Assembly (NCBI GenBank): GCA_964577435.1
Contig: CAZNZD010000051.1
Span: 1-11,881, forward strand
Direction: 5' to 3'
Origin: MWDF01 sp964577435
Lineage (GTDB): Bacteria > Bacillota > DTU025 > MWDF01
DNA: 11,881 bases
Part shown: in pieces, positions 1-6,480 of the stretch
How the letters are laid out: each line of letters starts with the position of its first letter
How positions within the stretch are numbered: the first letter of the stretch is position 1
Translations under genes and position numbers: made by a program
Notes under the pieces: generated by a model
Databases searched by the model: none
What the model was told of the DNA's origin: nothing
What the model saw: only the letters and a program-made list of their open reading frames with translations

Positions 1-2
1 GC

Positions 3-656
3 CTAAGGAAGGCCGCGGGGATTGCAGACGTTGGAATTGCAGCAGCCAGGGCTGCGATAAAGCCCGGCATCAGCGAGAAGCAGGTGGCCTCCGTGATAGA
101 AAGGGCGATGCTTGACGAAGGAGCTGACAGCGTGCCGTTCAATATCGTGCTTTCAGGCCCGAATGCCGCCCTGCCGCACGGTGCGCCCTCCGACAGGAAA
201 ATTATGGAGGGGGAGCTCGTCATCTGCGATATAGGGGCAAGCTACAAGGGATACTTCGGCGACATAACCAGGACCATACCCACGGGTAAGCCATCACCCG
301 GGATGGTGAGGGCCTATGAGGCGGTCTACAGGGCCAACGAGGCGGGAAGGAAGGCTGCGCGCCCGGGCATGAGCGGCGCGGACCTGGATGCGGTCTGCAG
401 GCAGGTTATAGTGGACGCCGGCTACGGGGACCTGTTCATACACAGGACAGGGCATGGCCTTGGCCTTGAGGTGCATGAGGAGCCCTATATAGTGGGAGGA
501 AACGACAGGCCACTCCTGCCCGGCATGGCCTTCACCATCGAGCCTGGCGTCTACATCCCCGGGGTGGGAGGGGTAAGGATTGAAGACGACGCCGTGATCA
601 CGGAATCCGGTGTCGAGATTCTTACGCATGAGCCCAGGGAGCTGGTGGCCGGTTAA
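3..656 (+). CDS. M24-family metallopeptidase (Xaa-Pro aminopeptidase/dipeptidase type), 5'-partial
   Basis: The open frame enters from the left edge, so only the last 217 residues are visible; this is essentially the whole pita-bread catalytic domain of an Xaa-Pro peptidase, which in this family cuts peptide bonds next to proline and uses two metal ions. All five metal ligands can be placed in the visible numbering: D76 (CDIG), D87 (GDITRT), H151 (TGHGLG), E180 (IEPGVY) and E194 (RIEDD). The PHG histidine (H59) and the HEEP motif are also present, so the enzyme looks active. An N-terminal domain of the PepP/PepQ type probably lies outside the window; a plain methionine aminopeptidase is less likely because GDITRT and HEEPY are typical of the prolidase branch. 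A GTG at 84 is an internal codon and not the start, since the reading frame and the family similarity continue upstream of it. The protein has no signal peptide in view and is probably cytoplasmic. The gene converges on the sugar kinase with a 16-bp gap and no obvious terminator between them. Confidence 0.9.
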   Translation, partial: LRKAAGIADVGIAAARAAIKPGISEKQVASVIERAMLDEGADSVPFNIVLSGPNAALPHGAPSDRKIMEGELVICDIGASYKGYFGDITRTIPTGKPSPGMVRAYEAVYRANEAGRKAARPGMSGADLDAVCRQVIVDAGYGDLFIHRTGHGLGLEVHEEPYIVGGNDRPLLPGMAFTIEPGVYIPGVGGVRIEDDAVITESGVEILTHEPRELVAG

Positions 657-672
657 GCTGAGAAGTAATCGG

Positions 673-1671
673 TCAGGGCGACGGATGATTTTCCAGAAAT
701 GCATCAAGCTCGGCCGATGATGGAAGCGACGGTATGGCCCCTTTCCTCATCGTGCATATGGCTCCTGCCGCATTCGCCCTTATAAGGCAGGATCTGACCT
801 CGCTTCCGGTAAGCCCGGGCAACCTGTCCCTTAGTGAGGCATTCCCTGCAATGCCGATCAGGCAGGCGAGAAGGGATGCAAGGAAGCCATCCCCTGCGCC
901 TGTTGTGTCTACGCTCTCGACAGCAAAGCCCGGAGCACTCACCCGAAGGCCTCCTAGGTAGGCTGATGATCCCGCAGCTCCGCCGGTGACGACCATCAAT
1001 GCCTCGGGCTTGGCATGCTTGCTTAGGGCAATGATGCCTTCCTCGGCGTCAACGGCCCCTGTAAGCATCATAAGCTCCTCGGAAGAGGCCTTGATCACAT
1101 CCGCGTGAGCGCATGAGCGGAATATCGCGCGCCTTGCATCATCAAGGCTTCTCCAAAGGGCAAGCCTCAGGTTCAGGTCGAAGCATATCGCGGAGCCTGC
1201 CTCGGATGCGATCTTGACCGCAGTCCTTATTGCCTCCGCCGAGGGCTCCGATATCAGGGAGATGGACCCGTGCTGAAGGACCCTGCATCCGGATATCAGC
1301 TTTCTATCCAGCTCCTCTGCCCTTAGCATCATATCAGCGCCAGGATTCCTGAAGAAGCTGAAGCTCCTCTCGCCTCCCTCGCCAAGGGAGACGAAGGAGA
1401 GCGTCGTCCTTGCCTCGGAATCGAAGACAAGCCCGTCGGAGTTCACTCCCTCATCCTCAAGGACTTTTGCAAGGTATCGCCCGAAAGGGTCGTCTCCTAG
1501 CTTGCCGCAGAAGCCGGAGCTTAAGCCGAGCCTTCGGACACCTACGGCGACGTTCGCCGGCGCCCCTCCGGCGTTTTTCGTGAATGATGCCGCCTGCCCG
1601 ACATCCGATGCCCGCCCTTCGGCGATGAAATCTATGAGAAGCTCCCCGATTGCCAGGACGTCTAATCCCAT
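673..1671 (-). CDS. PfkB-family carbohydrate kinase (fructokinase-like)
   Basis: A 332-residue cytoplasmic sugar kinase that transfers phosphate from ATP to a sugar hydroxyl; fructose is the likeliest substrate, though ribose or a keto-deoxy sugar acid cannot be excluded. Features visible: an N-terminal beta strand with IGELLIDF, the PfkB signature GGAPANVAVGVRRLG at about 35-49, GKLGDDPFG at 57-64, the fructokinase-like FDLNLRLALW at 164-173, and the C-terminal DTTGAGDGF at 255-263 containing the catalytic base D261 and the anion hole. Its length is normal for the family. An ATG exists six codons further upstream (1689), but AGGAGGG on the minus strand (plus 1678-1684) lies six bases before the ATG at 1671 and inside the longer reading, so 1671 is the preferred start. 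The gene stands alone, divergent from the malic enzyme operon, with a 201-bp region between the two starts. It could feed glycolysis; no sugar transporter or hydrolase is next to it to narrow the substrate. Confidence 0.9.
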   Translation of the reverse strand: MGLDVLAIGELLIDFIAEGRASDVGQAASFTKNAGGAPANVAVGVRRLGLSSGFCGKLGDDPFGRYLAKVLEDEGVNSDGLVFDSEARTTLSFVSLGEGGERSFSFFRNPGADMMLRAEELDRKLISGCRVLQHGSISLISEPSAEAIRTAVKIASEAGSAICFDLNLRLALWRSLDDARRAIFRSCAHADVIKASSEELMMLTGAVDAEEGIIALSKHAKPEALMVVTGGAAGSSAYLGGLRVSAPGFAVESVDTTGAGDGFLASLLACLIGIAGNASLRDRLPGLTGSEVRSCLIRANAAGAICTMRKGAIPSLPSSAELDAFLENHPSP

Positions 1672-1677
1672 CTTGAG

Positions 1678-1684
1678 CCCTCCT
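1678..1684 (-). promoter_or_regulatory. Shine-Dalgarno site that fixes the kinase start
   Basis: The minus strand reads AGGAGGG six bases before the ATG at 1671. This near-perfect SD would be inside the coding region if the ATG at 1689 were used, so it argues for the shorter protein. Confidence 0.75.
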
Positions 1685-1689
1685 GCCAA

Positions 1690-1872
1690 AGCTTCGGCGA
1701 TATGCTGCCCCAGGCTCCACCGGCTTGGGGCAGACAGCCCTAATATAGGTTATTATATTCTCTGGGACGGTTCTGCGTCCCGAAGCCGGCTAATAGGCTT
1801 CCAAGCTCGCTGGTAATCGCTTAATACGGCCCTCACGCGCGCTTTGCGGTCGGGCGGCAAGGAGCATCGGAT
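1690..1872. promoter_or_regulatory. Divergent control region between sugar kinase and malic enzyme operon
   Basis: This gene-free stretch is more A+T-rich around 1741-1760. On the minus strand a TATAAT lies at plus 1752-1757 and would serve the kinase about 80 bases upstream of its ATG, but no convincing -35 box is found. On the plus strand TATTAT at 1751-1756 could be a -10 for the malic enzyme operon with a leader of about 115 bases. A hairpin at 1706-1732 (arms TGCCCCAGGC and GCTTGGGGCA, ten pairs with one G-T, loop of seven) would lie in the kinase leader. The malic enzyme SD AAGGAG is at 1859-1864. Confidence 0.4.
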
Positions 1873-3213
1873 ATGGAAGACAAGGTTCGCGAGATGCTGG
1901 ACAAGGCAGGAAAACCGGGCGAGGACGCCCTGGTGATGCACCCCTACTACAGAGGGAAGATCGAGATATCGCCCAAGGCGGCCGTAAGGGACATGGCCGA
2001 CTTCTCAGTATGGTATTCCCCGGGGGTAGCCGCCCCCTGCAAGGCGATCCAGAAGGACAGAGACCTTGCTTATGAGCATACGCTTAAATGGAACGCTGTG
2101 GCCGTGGTGTCAGACGGCTCAAGGGTCCTAGGCCTCGGAAATATCGGCCCGGAGGCGGGACTTCCCGTCATGGAGGGCAAGGCGATGCTGTTTAAATACC
2201 TCGGCGGCGTGGACGCTTATCCCATCTGCCTGGATACCCAGGACCCGGAGGAGATAATAAAGGCGGTGAAGTGGCTCCAGCCCACGTTCGGAGGGGTGAA
2301 CCTTGAGGACCTCGAGCAGCCGAAGTGCTTCTACATACTGGAGAGGCTTAGGGCCGAGTGCCGCATCCCCGTGTGGCACGACGACCAGCAGGGCACAGCC
2401 GCAGTTAACCTCGCCGGGCTGATAAACGCGCTTAAGCTCACCGGAAGGAAGCTTGAGGCATCCAGGATAACCATAATCGGCGCGGGCGCCGCGGGCATTA
2501 GGACGGCATCGGTCCTCATCAAGGCCGGGGCCGATCCCAAGAGGATGATAATGTGCGACATCATGGGCACCCTCCACAGGAACAGAGCCGATATTGGCGG
2601 GATGCACAAGGACATGAGGCAGCTTTGCCTTGACACGAACCCGGGCTGCGTCGAAGGCGGCATCAAAGAGGCCATGGAAGGCGCCGATGCTGTCCTTGCG
2701 ATGTCAAGGCCGGGCCCCGGTACCATACTTAAGGAATGGGTGGCCGGCATGGCGGAACACCCGATAGTCTTCGCGTGCGCTAACCCCGTGCCGGAGATAT
2801 GGCCCTGGGAGGCCAAGGAAGCCGGAGCCGCCGTAGTCTCCACCGGAAGGTCGGACTTCCCCAACCAGGTGAACAACTCCATGGTCTTCCCCGGCATATT
2901 CAGGGGAGCCCTGGATGTGAGGGCGACGTCCATCACGGACGAGATGTGCATAGAAGCTGCCAGGGCGCTTGCCAGATACCAGGAGGAGGCGGGCATGGAC
3001 GAGGAGCACATACTCCCTGACATGTCCGAATGGAAGGTACCCGCCTACATCGCGGCCGCAGTGGGCAGCGAGGCGGTAAGGCAGGGCGCAGCCAAGCTCC
3101 CGAGAAACTATGAGGAGATCCTCCAGTCGGCGCTGGAGCTAATAGAAAGGTCAAGGCGGGCTACAAAGCTTGCCATGGAAAACGGGATCATCAAGCCTCC
3201 GCCCGAGCTATAG
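1873..3213 (+). CDS. NAD(P)-dependent malic enzyme (oxaloacetate-decarboxylating malate dehydrogenase)
   Basis: A 446-residue cytoplasmic enzyme that oxidatively decarboxylates malate to pyruvate and CO2 with reduction of NAD(P), or runs in reverse. Visible motifs: VWYSPGVAAPC around 46-56 with the catalytic Tyr48, EGKAMLFKYLGG with catalytic Lys103, NLEDLEQPKCF at 143-153 and WHDDQQGTAA at 168-177 supplying the divalent-metal ligands, a Rossmann fold GAGAAG at 203-208, and the late signature GRSDFPNQVNNSM at 325-337. An acidic residue, D229, at the end of the second Rossmann strand (MCDI) suggests a preference for NAD over NADP, which is an inference. The length matches the short bacterial form without the phosphotransacetylase-like C-terminal domain seen in MaeB. 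The start has AAGGAG eight bases upstream. It is the first gene of an operon with both fumarase subunits (38-bp gap to the next gene), so it probably works on malate made by that fumarase. Confidence 0.95.
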   Translation: MEDKVREMLDKAGKPGEDALVMHPYYRGKIEISPKAAVRDMADFSVWYSPGVAAPCKAIQKDRDLAYEHTLKWNAVAVVSDGSRVLGLGNIGPEAGLPVMEGKAMLFKYLGGVDAYPICLDTQDPEEIIKAVKWLQPTFGGVNLEDLEQPKCFYILERLRAECRIPVWHDDQQGTAAVNLAGLINALKLTGRKLEASRITIIGAGAAGIRTASVLIKAGADPKRMIMCDIMGTLHRNRADIGGMHKDMRQLCLDTNPGCVEGGIKEAMEGADAVLAMSRPGPGTILKEWVAGMAEHPIVFACANPVPEIWPWEAKEAGAAVVSTGRSDFPNQVNNSMVFPGIFRGALDVRATSITDEMCIEAARALARYQEEAGMDEEHILPDMSEWKVPAYIAAAVGSEAVRQGAAKLPRNYEEILQSALELIERSRRATKLAMENGIIKPPPEL

Positions 3214-3251
3214 AGCCGAAAGCCGGGCATTAAGAGACGGGAGGGTGCCTT

Positions 3252-4103
3252 ATGGCCATAAGGACTGTGGATGCCGCCGAGATATCGGCTGCAATAGAGC
3301 AGATGTGCGTGAACGCGAACTGCAGGCTTCCCGAGGCGAACCTCAGGAGGCTTGAGGATGCGATAACGGAGGAGAAGTCCCCGCTGGGCCGCTCCATACT
3401 GGGAAGGCTGCTTCAGAACCACAGGCTCGCAGGCGAGCAGATGGTGCCCGCATGCCAGGATACGGGCCTTGCGGTGGTCTTCGCGGAGGTAGGCCAGGAC
3501 GTGCACATATCGGGAGGCTCCTTCGAATCGGCCGTGGACGAGGGGGTAAGGCGTGGCTATGCCCTTGGGTATCTAAGGAAATCCTCGGTCTTCGACCCCC
3601 TTTTCGACAGGCGGAACACCGGGGACAACACCCCGGCGGTGATGCACATAAGGATCGTTCCGGGCGATAAGGTAAGGCTTACCCTGGCACCCAAGGGGGG
3701 AGGGGCCGAGAACATGAGCGCAGTCAGGATGCTAACCCCCTCTGATGGAGTGGAGGGAGTCATCTCCTTCGCGGCGGAGACGGTAAGCAAGGCCGGTCCG
3801 AACGCATGTCCGCCGGTCGTGGTCGGCATCGGAATCGGCGGCACCTTCGACATGGTCACCGTGCTTGCGAAATCGGCGCTTCTAAGGCCGATGGGTGAGA
3901 GGAACTCCGATCCGAGATATGCGGAGCTGGAGGAGAGGATACTTGCCAGGGTCAATGAGCTAGGCATCGGACCCCAGGGCTTCGGAGGCAGCATAACCGC
4001 CCTTGCCGTCCACATCGAGGCCAGGGCCTGCCATATCGCGAGCCTTCCTGTGGCCGTGAACCTCAACTGCCACGTAAGCCCGCACGAGACCAGGGTCATA
4101 TAG
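3252..4103 (+). CDS. Class I (Fe-S) fumarate hydratase, alpha subunit
   Basis: The 283-residue large subunit of a two-subunit, iron-sulfur class I hydro-lyase that interconverts fumarate and malate in the cytoplasm. The three cysteines expected to hold the [4Fe-4S] cluster are in place: C68 in PACQDTG, C186 in GPNACPPV and C273 in NLNCH; the fourth iron is left open for substrate in this family. Other family motifs are RRNTGDNTPA at 120-129, PKGGGAENMS at 147-156, GIGIGGTFD at 192-200 and GPQGFGGS at 240-247. Such clusters are oxygen-sensitive, which fits an anaerobe. A tartrate dehydratase (TtdA) has the same architecture, but the adjacent malic enzyme favours fumarase. The SD GGGAGGG lies six bases before the ATG. 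The gap to the beta subunit is 15 bp, so both subunits are probably made in equal amounts from one message. Confidence 0.93.
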   Translation: MAIRTVDAAEISAAIEQMCVNANCRLPEANLRRLEDAITEEKSPLGRSILGRLLQNHRLAGEQMVPACQDTGLAVVFAEVGQDVHISGGSFESAVDEGVRRGYALGYLRKSSVFDPLFDRRNTGDNTPAVMHIRIVPGDKVRLTLAPKGGGAENMSAVRMLTPSDGVEGVISFAAETVSKAGPNACPPVVVGIGIGGTFDMVTVLAKSALLRPMGERNSDPRYAELEERILARVNELGIGPQGFGGSITALAVHIEARACHIASLPVAVNLNCHVSPHETRVI

Positions 4104-4118
4104 AAGGGGGGCCGTGAA

Positions 4119-4667
4119 GTGGCGCATAGGATAATAACCCCGATGACGGACGACGCCGCGGCCTCCTTGAGGTCTGGCGACGAGGTGCTTCTTTCAGGCA
4201 AGATCTATACGGCAAGGGACGCTGCCCATAAGAGGATGGACGCCCTGCTTGATTCAGGCGGAAGCCTGCCGTTCGACATCGAAGGAGCCGTGATATTCTA
4301 CGTCGGGCCCTCTCCGGCGAAACCTGGCAGGGTCATCGGCTCAGCAGGCCCCACGACAAGCGGCAGGATGGACAAGTATACGCCCAGGCTCCTAAGCCTT
4401 GGCCTTAAGGGCATGATAGGGAAGGGGTCGCGTTCCGCGGCAGTCAGAGAGGCGATTACTAAGCATCGGGCCGTCTACTTCGCCGCTTTGGGTGGAGCAG
4501 GCGCCCTCGCATCGGAAAGCGTGAAGGCCGTAAGGCCAGTCGCTTACGAGGACCTTGGGACAGAGGCCCTGACCGAGCTTACGGTGAAGGACTTCCCCCT
4601 CATAGTGGTCAACGACATCTACGGCGGGGATGCCTACGAGGACGGAAGGAAGCTCTACTCGGAATAG
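4119..4667 (+). CDS. Class I (Fe-S) fumarate hydratase, beta subunit
   Basis: The 182-residue small subunit that completes the active site of the fumarase made with the upstream gene. Family motifs seen are GSAGPTTSGRMDKYTP at 74-89, GMIGKGSRS at 98-106 with the conserved lysine K101, KHRAVYFAALGGAGAL at 115-130, and VKDFPLIVVNDIYGGD at 156-171 near the C-terminus. It starts with GTG, supported by GAAGGGGGG seven bases upstream. A second GTG at 4114 is out of frame. The length is normal for separately encoded beta subunits; in E. coli FumA both parts are fused. TtdB of tartrate dehydratase is the alternative, disfavoured by the malic enzyme partner. It is the last gene of the operon, and the 10-bp hairpin at 4693-4719 follows it by 25 bases, though the T-tract of that hairpin faces the opposite strand. 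Confidence 0.93.
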   Translation: MAHRIITPMTDDAAASLRSGDEVLLSGKIYTARDAAHKRMDALLDSGGSLPFDIEGAVIFYVGPSPAKPGRVIGSAGPTTSGRMDKYTPRLLSLGLKGMIGKGSRSAAVREAITKHRAVYFAALGGAGALASESVKAVRPVAYEDLGTEALTELTVKDFPLIVVNDIYGGDAYEDGRKLYSE

Positions 4668-4683
4668 AGGGGCGGAGACCGCC

Positions 4684-4719
4684 AAAAAAGAAGCAAGGCG
4701 GCCTTATGAGCCGCCTTGC
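4684..4719 (-). terminator. Rho-independent terminator of the small cysteine-rich gene
   Basis: A perfect 10-bp stem (GCAAGGCGGC at 4693-4702 with GCCGCCTTGC at 4710-4719, loop of seven) is followed on the minus strand by TTCTTTTTT (plus 4684-4692). This is the classical intrinsic terminator form for the gene ending at 4738. On the plus strand the bases after the stem are not T-rich, so it may slow but not efficiently stop transcripts from the fumarase operon. Confidence 0.85.
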
Positions 4720-4737
4720 GCGCTGTCTGACTTGGAT

Positions 4738-4944
4738 TTACTTCTTGTTGCACTCAGGGCTGCATCTCGCACAGCCGTCCACTTGCGGGAATATCTTCTT
4801 TGCCGCCTTGAGGGCATCCTTGCAGCCGTCGAAGCTGCCTACCAGGATCCTGTTGTTCACGTTCGGCAAGCTGGAGCACAGCCAGCTGTGCACCTCATGC
4901 TCACCTGTCTTCTGGGCGTTCACGCTTACGTAGTATAGCTCCAT
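4738..4944 (-). CDS. Small cysteine-rich conserved protein of unknown function (68 aa)
   Basis: A 68-residue protein with five cysteines and a pattern I recall from a widespread uncharacterised family of small bacterial proteins: YYV..NAQ near the N-terminus, GEHEVH at 14-19, C23, LP..NNR at 26-32, C41, AAKK at 47-50, and a C-terminal GC..CSPEC with C58, C61 and C65. His16, His19 and the cysteines could bind a metal such as zinc or an Fe-S cluster; this is inference. No signal peptide or membrane segment is present, so it is probably cytoplasmic. The frame is open further upstream to 5022, but AAAGGGG lies seven bases before the ATG at 4944 and the recognisable family motif starts there. The gene stands alone with its own terminator and a 17-bp dyad about 60 bases upstream, so it is likely a separately regulated transcription unit. 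Overlapping plus-strand frames look like shadows. Confidence 0.8.
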   Translation of the reverse strand: MELYYVSVNAQKTGEHEVHSWLCSSLPNVNNRILVGSFDGCKDALKAAKKIFPQVDGCARCSPECNKK

Positions 4945-5002
4945 TCGATCACCCCTTTCAGGCCGTAAACCAATAATCGATCCCTTGTTGTCGCTGGATT
5001 GC

Positions 5003-5019
5003 AATACTATGACAGTATT
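5003..5019. promoter_or_regulatory. Perfect dyad upstream of the small cysteine-rich gene (candidate operator)
   Basis: AATACT and AGTATT form an inverted repeat separated by five bases (ATGAC). It lies 59-75 bases upstream of the ATG at 4944 and about 90 bases beyond the stop of the aminotransferase gene, in a gene-free gap. The spacing of two half-sites roughly one helical turn apart is typical of a dimeric repressor site, but the regulator is unknown. Confidence 0.4.
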
Positions 5020-5108
5020 CAACCCGTTTTGGCCGAATCCTCCTGGATTATTAGGAAACCTGGCGAAAACCGTCAGAAAAGCCGATTACATCTCTCCTGT
5101 CAGTATGC

Positions 5109-6290
5109 TTACCCCCTGCAGGATGAGGCGAGGCGCGACATGCTATCCTCGAGAAGCGCCTTCGTACAGCTGAAATTGAGCCTTGCGAAACCGGAACCTG
5201 AGGCGCCGAACATGGTGCCAAGGTTCAATGCAAGGCCCGCCTTGTCCACCACAAGCTCCTTCAGGGCGTCCTCGTCCAATCCCATCCCGCGGAAGTCAAG
5301 CCAAGCAAGGTAGGTGCCGTCCGGCTTCCTGTAGCCCACCCGAGGCATCCTCCTTCTCACGAAATCCCCTATGAACTCGGCATTCGACTCCATGTAATCG
5401 AGCGCTTGGGCAAGCCACTCCTCACCGTGCCTGTAGGCCGCCTCCGCCGCCACGACGCCGAAGATGCCTGGCTCCTCGATGCCATTCGCCTCCATCCTTT
5501 CGGACAGGGCCTTTCTTAAACCGTCGTCCGGCACTATCAGGTTTGACACCTGAAGGCCCGCCATGTTGAAGGTCTTGCTGGGGGCGGTGCAGGTGATGGA
5601 GCGCCTTGCGAAATCCTCGGAAAGAGTCGCGAACGGCACATGCCTTCGGCCTTTGAATATGAGGTCGGAGTGGATCTCGTCGGCGATTACAAGCACTCCG
5701 TTTGCAAGGCATATCTCGCCGAAGCGCCTCAGCTCGCCCTCGCTCCAGACCTTGCCTACGGGATTATGCGGGCTGCAGAGTATGGCAAGCTTCGCCTTCG
5801 GGTCGGAGGCCATCTTCTCGAGCCCATCGAAGTCCATGGCGTAGTCTCCGCCAGGAAGCTCCCTTAAGGTGTTCTCCAGGACCTGCCGCCTGTTGTTCCT
5901 CACCGAATAGAAGAAGGGGTGGTATACGGGGGGCTGGATTATGACTTTATCGCCCTCTTCGGTGAACTCCTGGACTGCCGCGTTCAGCGCAGTGACCACG
6001 CCGGCGGAATAGATGAGCCAGTCGCGCTCCACCTTCCAGTCGTGCCTTCGCTCATTCCAGCCTATGAAGGATTCGAAATAACCGTCGGTCCTGTAGCTGT
6101 AGCCGTAGACGCCCCGCCTGGCCTCCTCGATGACGGCATCGATGACCGGTTGCGGGCAGGCGAAATCCATGTCCGCCACCCAAAGAGGCGTAAGCCCCGT
6201 CCTGCCGTTCATCTGCCTCATTATCTCGTCGGACCACTTTACGGAGCAGGTCCCGCGCCTTTCGATATGCCTGTCGAAGTCATAACGCAT
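5109..6290 (-). CDS. patB: PatB/MalY-type PLP enzyme (cystathionine beta-lyase / aminotransferase, fold type I)
   Basis: A 393-residue cytoplasmic PLP enzyme of the MalY/PatB group, which cleaves the C-S bond of cystathionine or cysteine-type substrates to pyruvate, ammonia and a thiol; some members act as aminotransferases. The N-terminal FDRHIERRGTCSVKW and LPLWVADMDF-like segment (LTPLWVADMDF at 33-43) are hallmarks of this group. Further along are YSYRTDGYF at 64-72, QPPVYHPF at 119-126, SPHNPVGKVW at 173-182 with N176, ADEIHSDL at 203-210 with D204 facing the PLP ring nitrogen, and APSKTFNMAG at 236-245 with the PLP-binding K239. The length is typical. GGAGGA lies six bases before the ATG. 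It stands alone on the minus strand and is divergent from the radical SAM gene. A role in methionine/cysteine turnover or sulfide release fits an amino-acid fermenter, but the substrate cannot be told from sequence alone. Confidence 0.92.
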   Translation of the reverse strand: MRYDFDRHIERRGTCSVKWSDEIMRQMNGRTGLTPLWVADMDFACPQPVIDAVIEEARRGVYGYSYRTDGYFESFIGWNERRHDWKVERDWLIYSAGVVTALNAAVQEFTEEGDKVIIQPPVYHPFFYSVRNNRRQVLENTLRELPGGDYAMDFDGLEKMASDPKAKLAILCSPHNPVGKVWSEGELRRFGEICLANGVLVIADEIHSDLIFKGRRHVPFATLSEDFARRSITCTAPSKTFNMAGLQVSNLIVPDDGLRKALSERMEANGIEEPGIFGVVAAEAAYRHGEEWLAQALDYMESNAEFIGDFVRRRMPRVGYRKPDGTYLAWLDFRGMGLDEDALKELVVDKAGLALNLGTMFGASGSGFARLNFSCTKALLEDSMSRLASSCRG

Positions 6291-6411
6291 CTTGCTTCCT
6301 CCATTAGGGGATATGCTTTATATTAGGATAACATTGCGGGGACATGCGGGGTACAGCAGGCGGCTGCAATGGTCGGCCGGAAAAATAGTTTGACCTTAGG
6401 TTGATTTCTTG

Positions 6412-6440
6412 TTCACAGCGGGGCTGTCTTTGACTATTAT
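6412..6440 (+). promoter_or_regulatory. Sigma70-type promoter of the radical SAM/polyferredoxin operon
   Basis: TTCACA at 6412-6417 and TATTAT at 6435-6440 each match the consensus at five of six positions and are separated by the optimal 17 bases. Transcription would begin near 6447, about 34 bases before the TTG start at 6481. The perfect palindrome ATTCGCGAAT at 6449-6458 would fall on the first transcribed bases and could be an operator. Confidence 0.6.
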
Positions 6441-6467
6441 ATTCCCGTATTCGCGAATCTTTTCACG

Positions 6468-6474
6468 AGAGGTG
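6468..6474 (+). promoter_or_regulatory. Shine-Dalgarno site that fixes the radical SAM TTG start
   Basis: AGAGGTG lies six bases before TTG at 6481. The longer reading from TTG at 6409 would start upstream of the predicted promoter's -10 box and encodes a run of residues without similarity to the family, so it is rejected. Confidence 0.6.
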
Positions 6475-6480
6475 CTTGCT

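Larger units (their letters stand above)
6291..6480. promoter_or_regulatory. Divergent control region between patB and the radical SAM gene
   Basis: This 190-bp gap holds the minus-strand SD of patB, an A+T-rich TTATATTA at 6318-6325 (minus TAATATAA, a possible patB -10 about 28 bases before its ATG), a tandem decamer repeat with TGCGGGG at 6335-6341 and 6345-6351, an inverted pair CATTGC/GCAATG at 6332-6337 and 6366-6371, and the radical SAM promoter listed separately. No small gene was found in it. Confidence 0.4.

Noticed and set aside
294..707. 137-codon minus-strand frame over the M24 peptidase 3' end
   Set aside because: It overlaps both the peptidase and the end of the kinase gene, and has no family resemblance.
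2331..3023. 230-codon minus-strand open frame inside the malic enzyme gene
   Set aside because: It lies fully opposite strongly conserved malic enzyme motifs and has a Ser/Ala/Met/Pro-rich composition typical of shadow frames.
4630..4938. Plus-strand frame of 102 codons overlapping the end of fumarase beta and the small cysteine-rich gene
   Set aside because: It lies opposite a gene with a good SD, a conserved cysteine pattern and its own terminator, so the minus-strand reading is far better supported.
6409..6480. N-terminal extension of the radical SAM protein from TTG 6409
   Set aside because: It would begin upstream of the promoter's -10 box, and an SD-preceded TTG is available at 6481.
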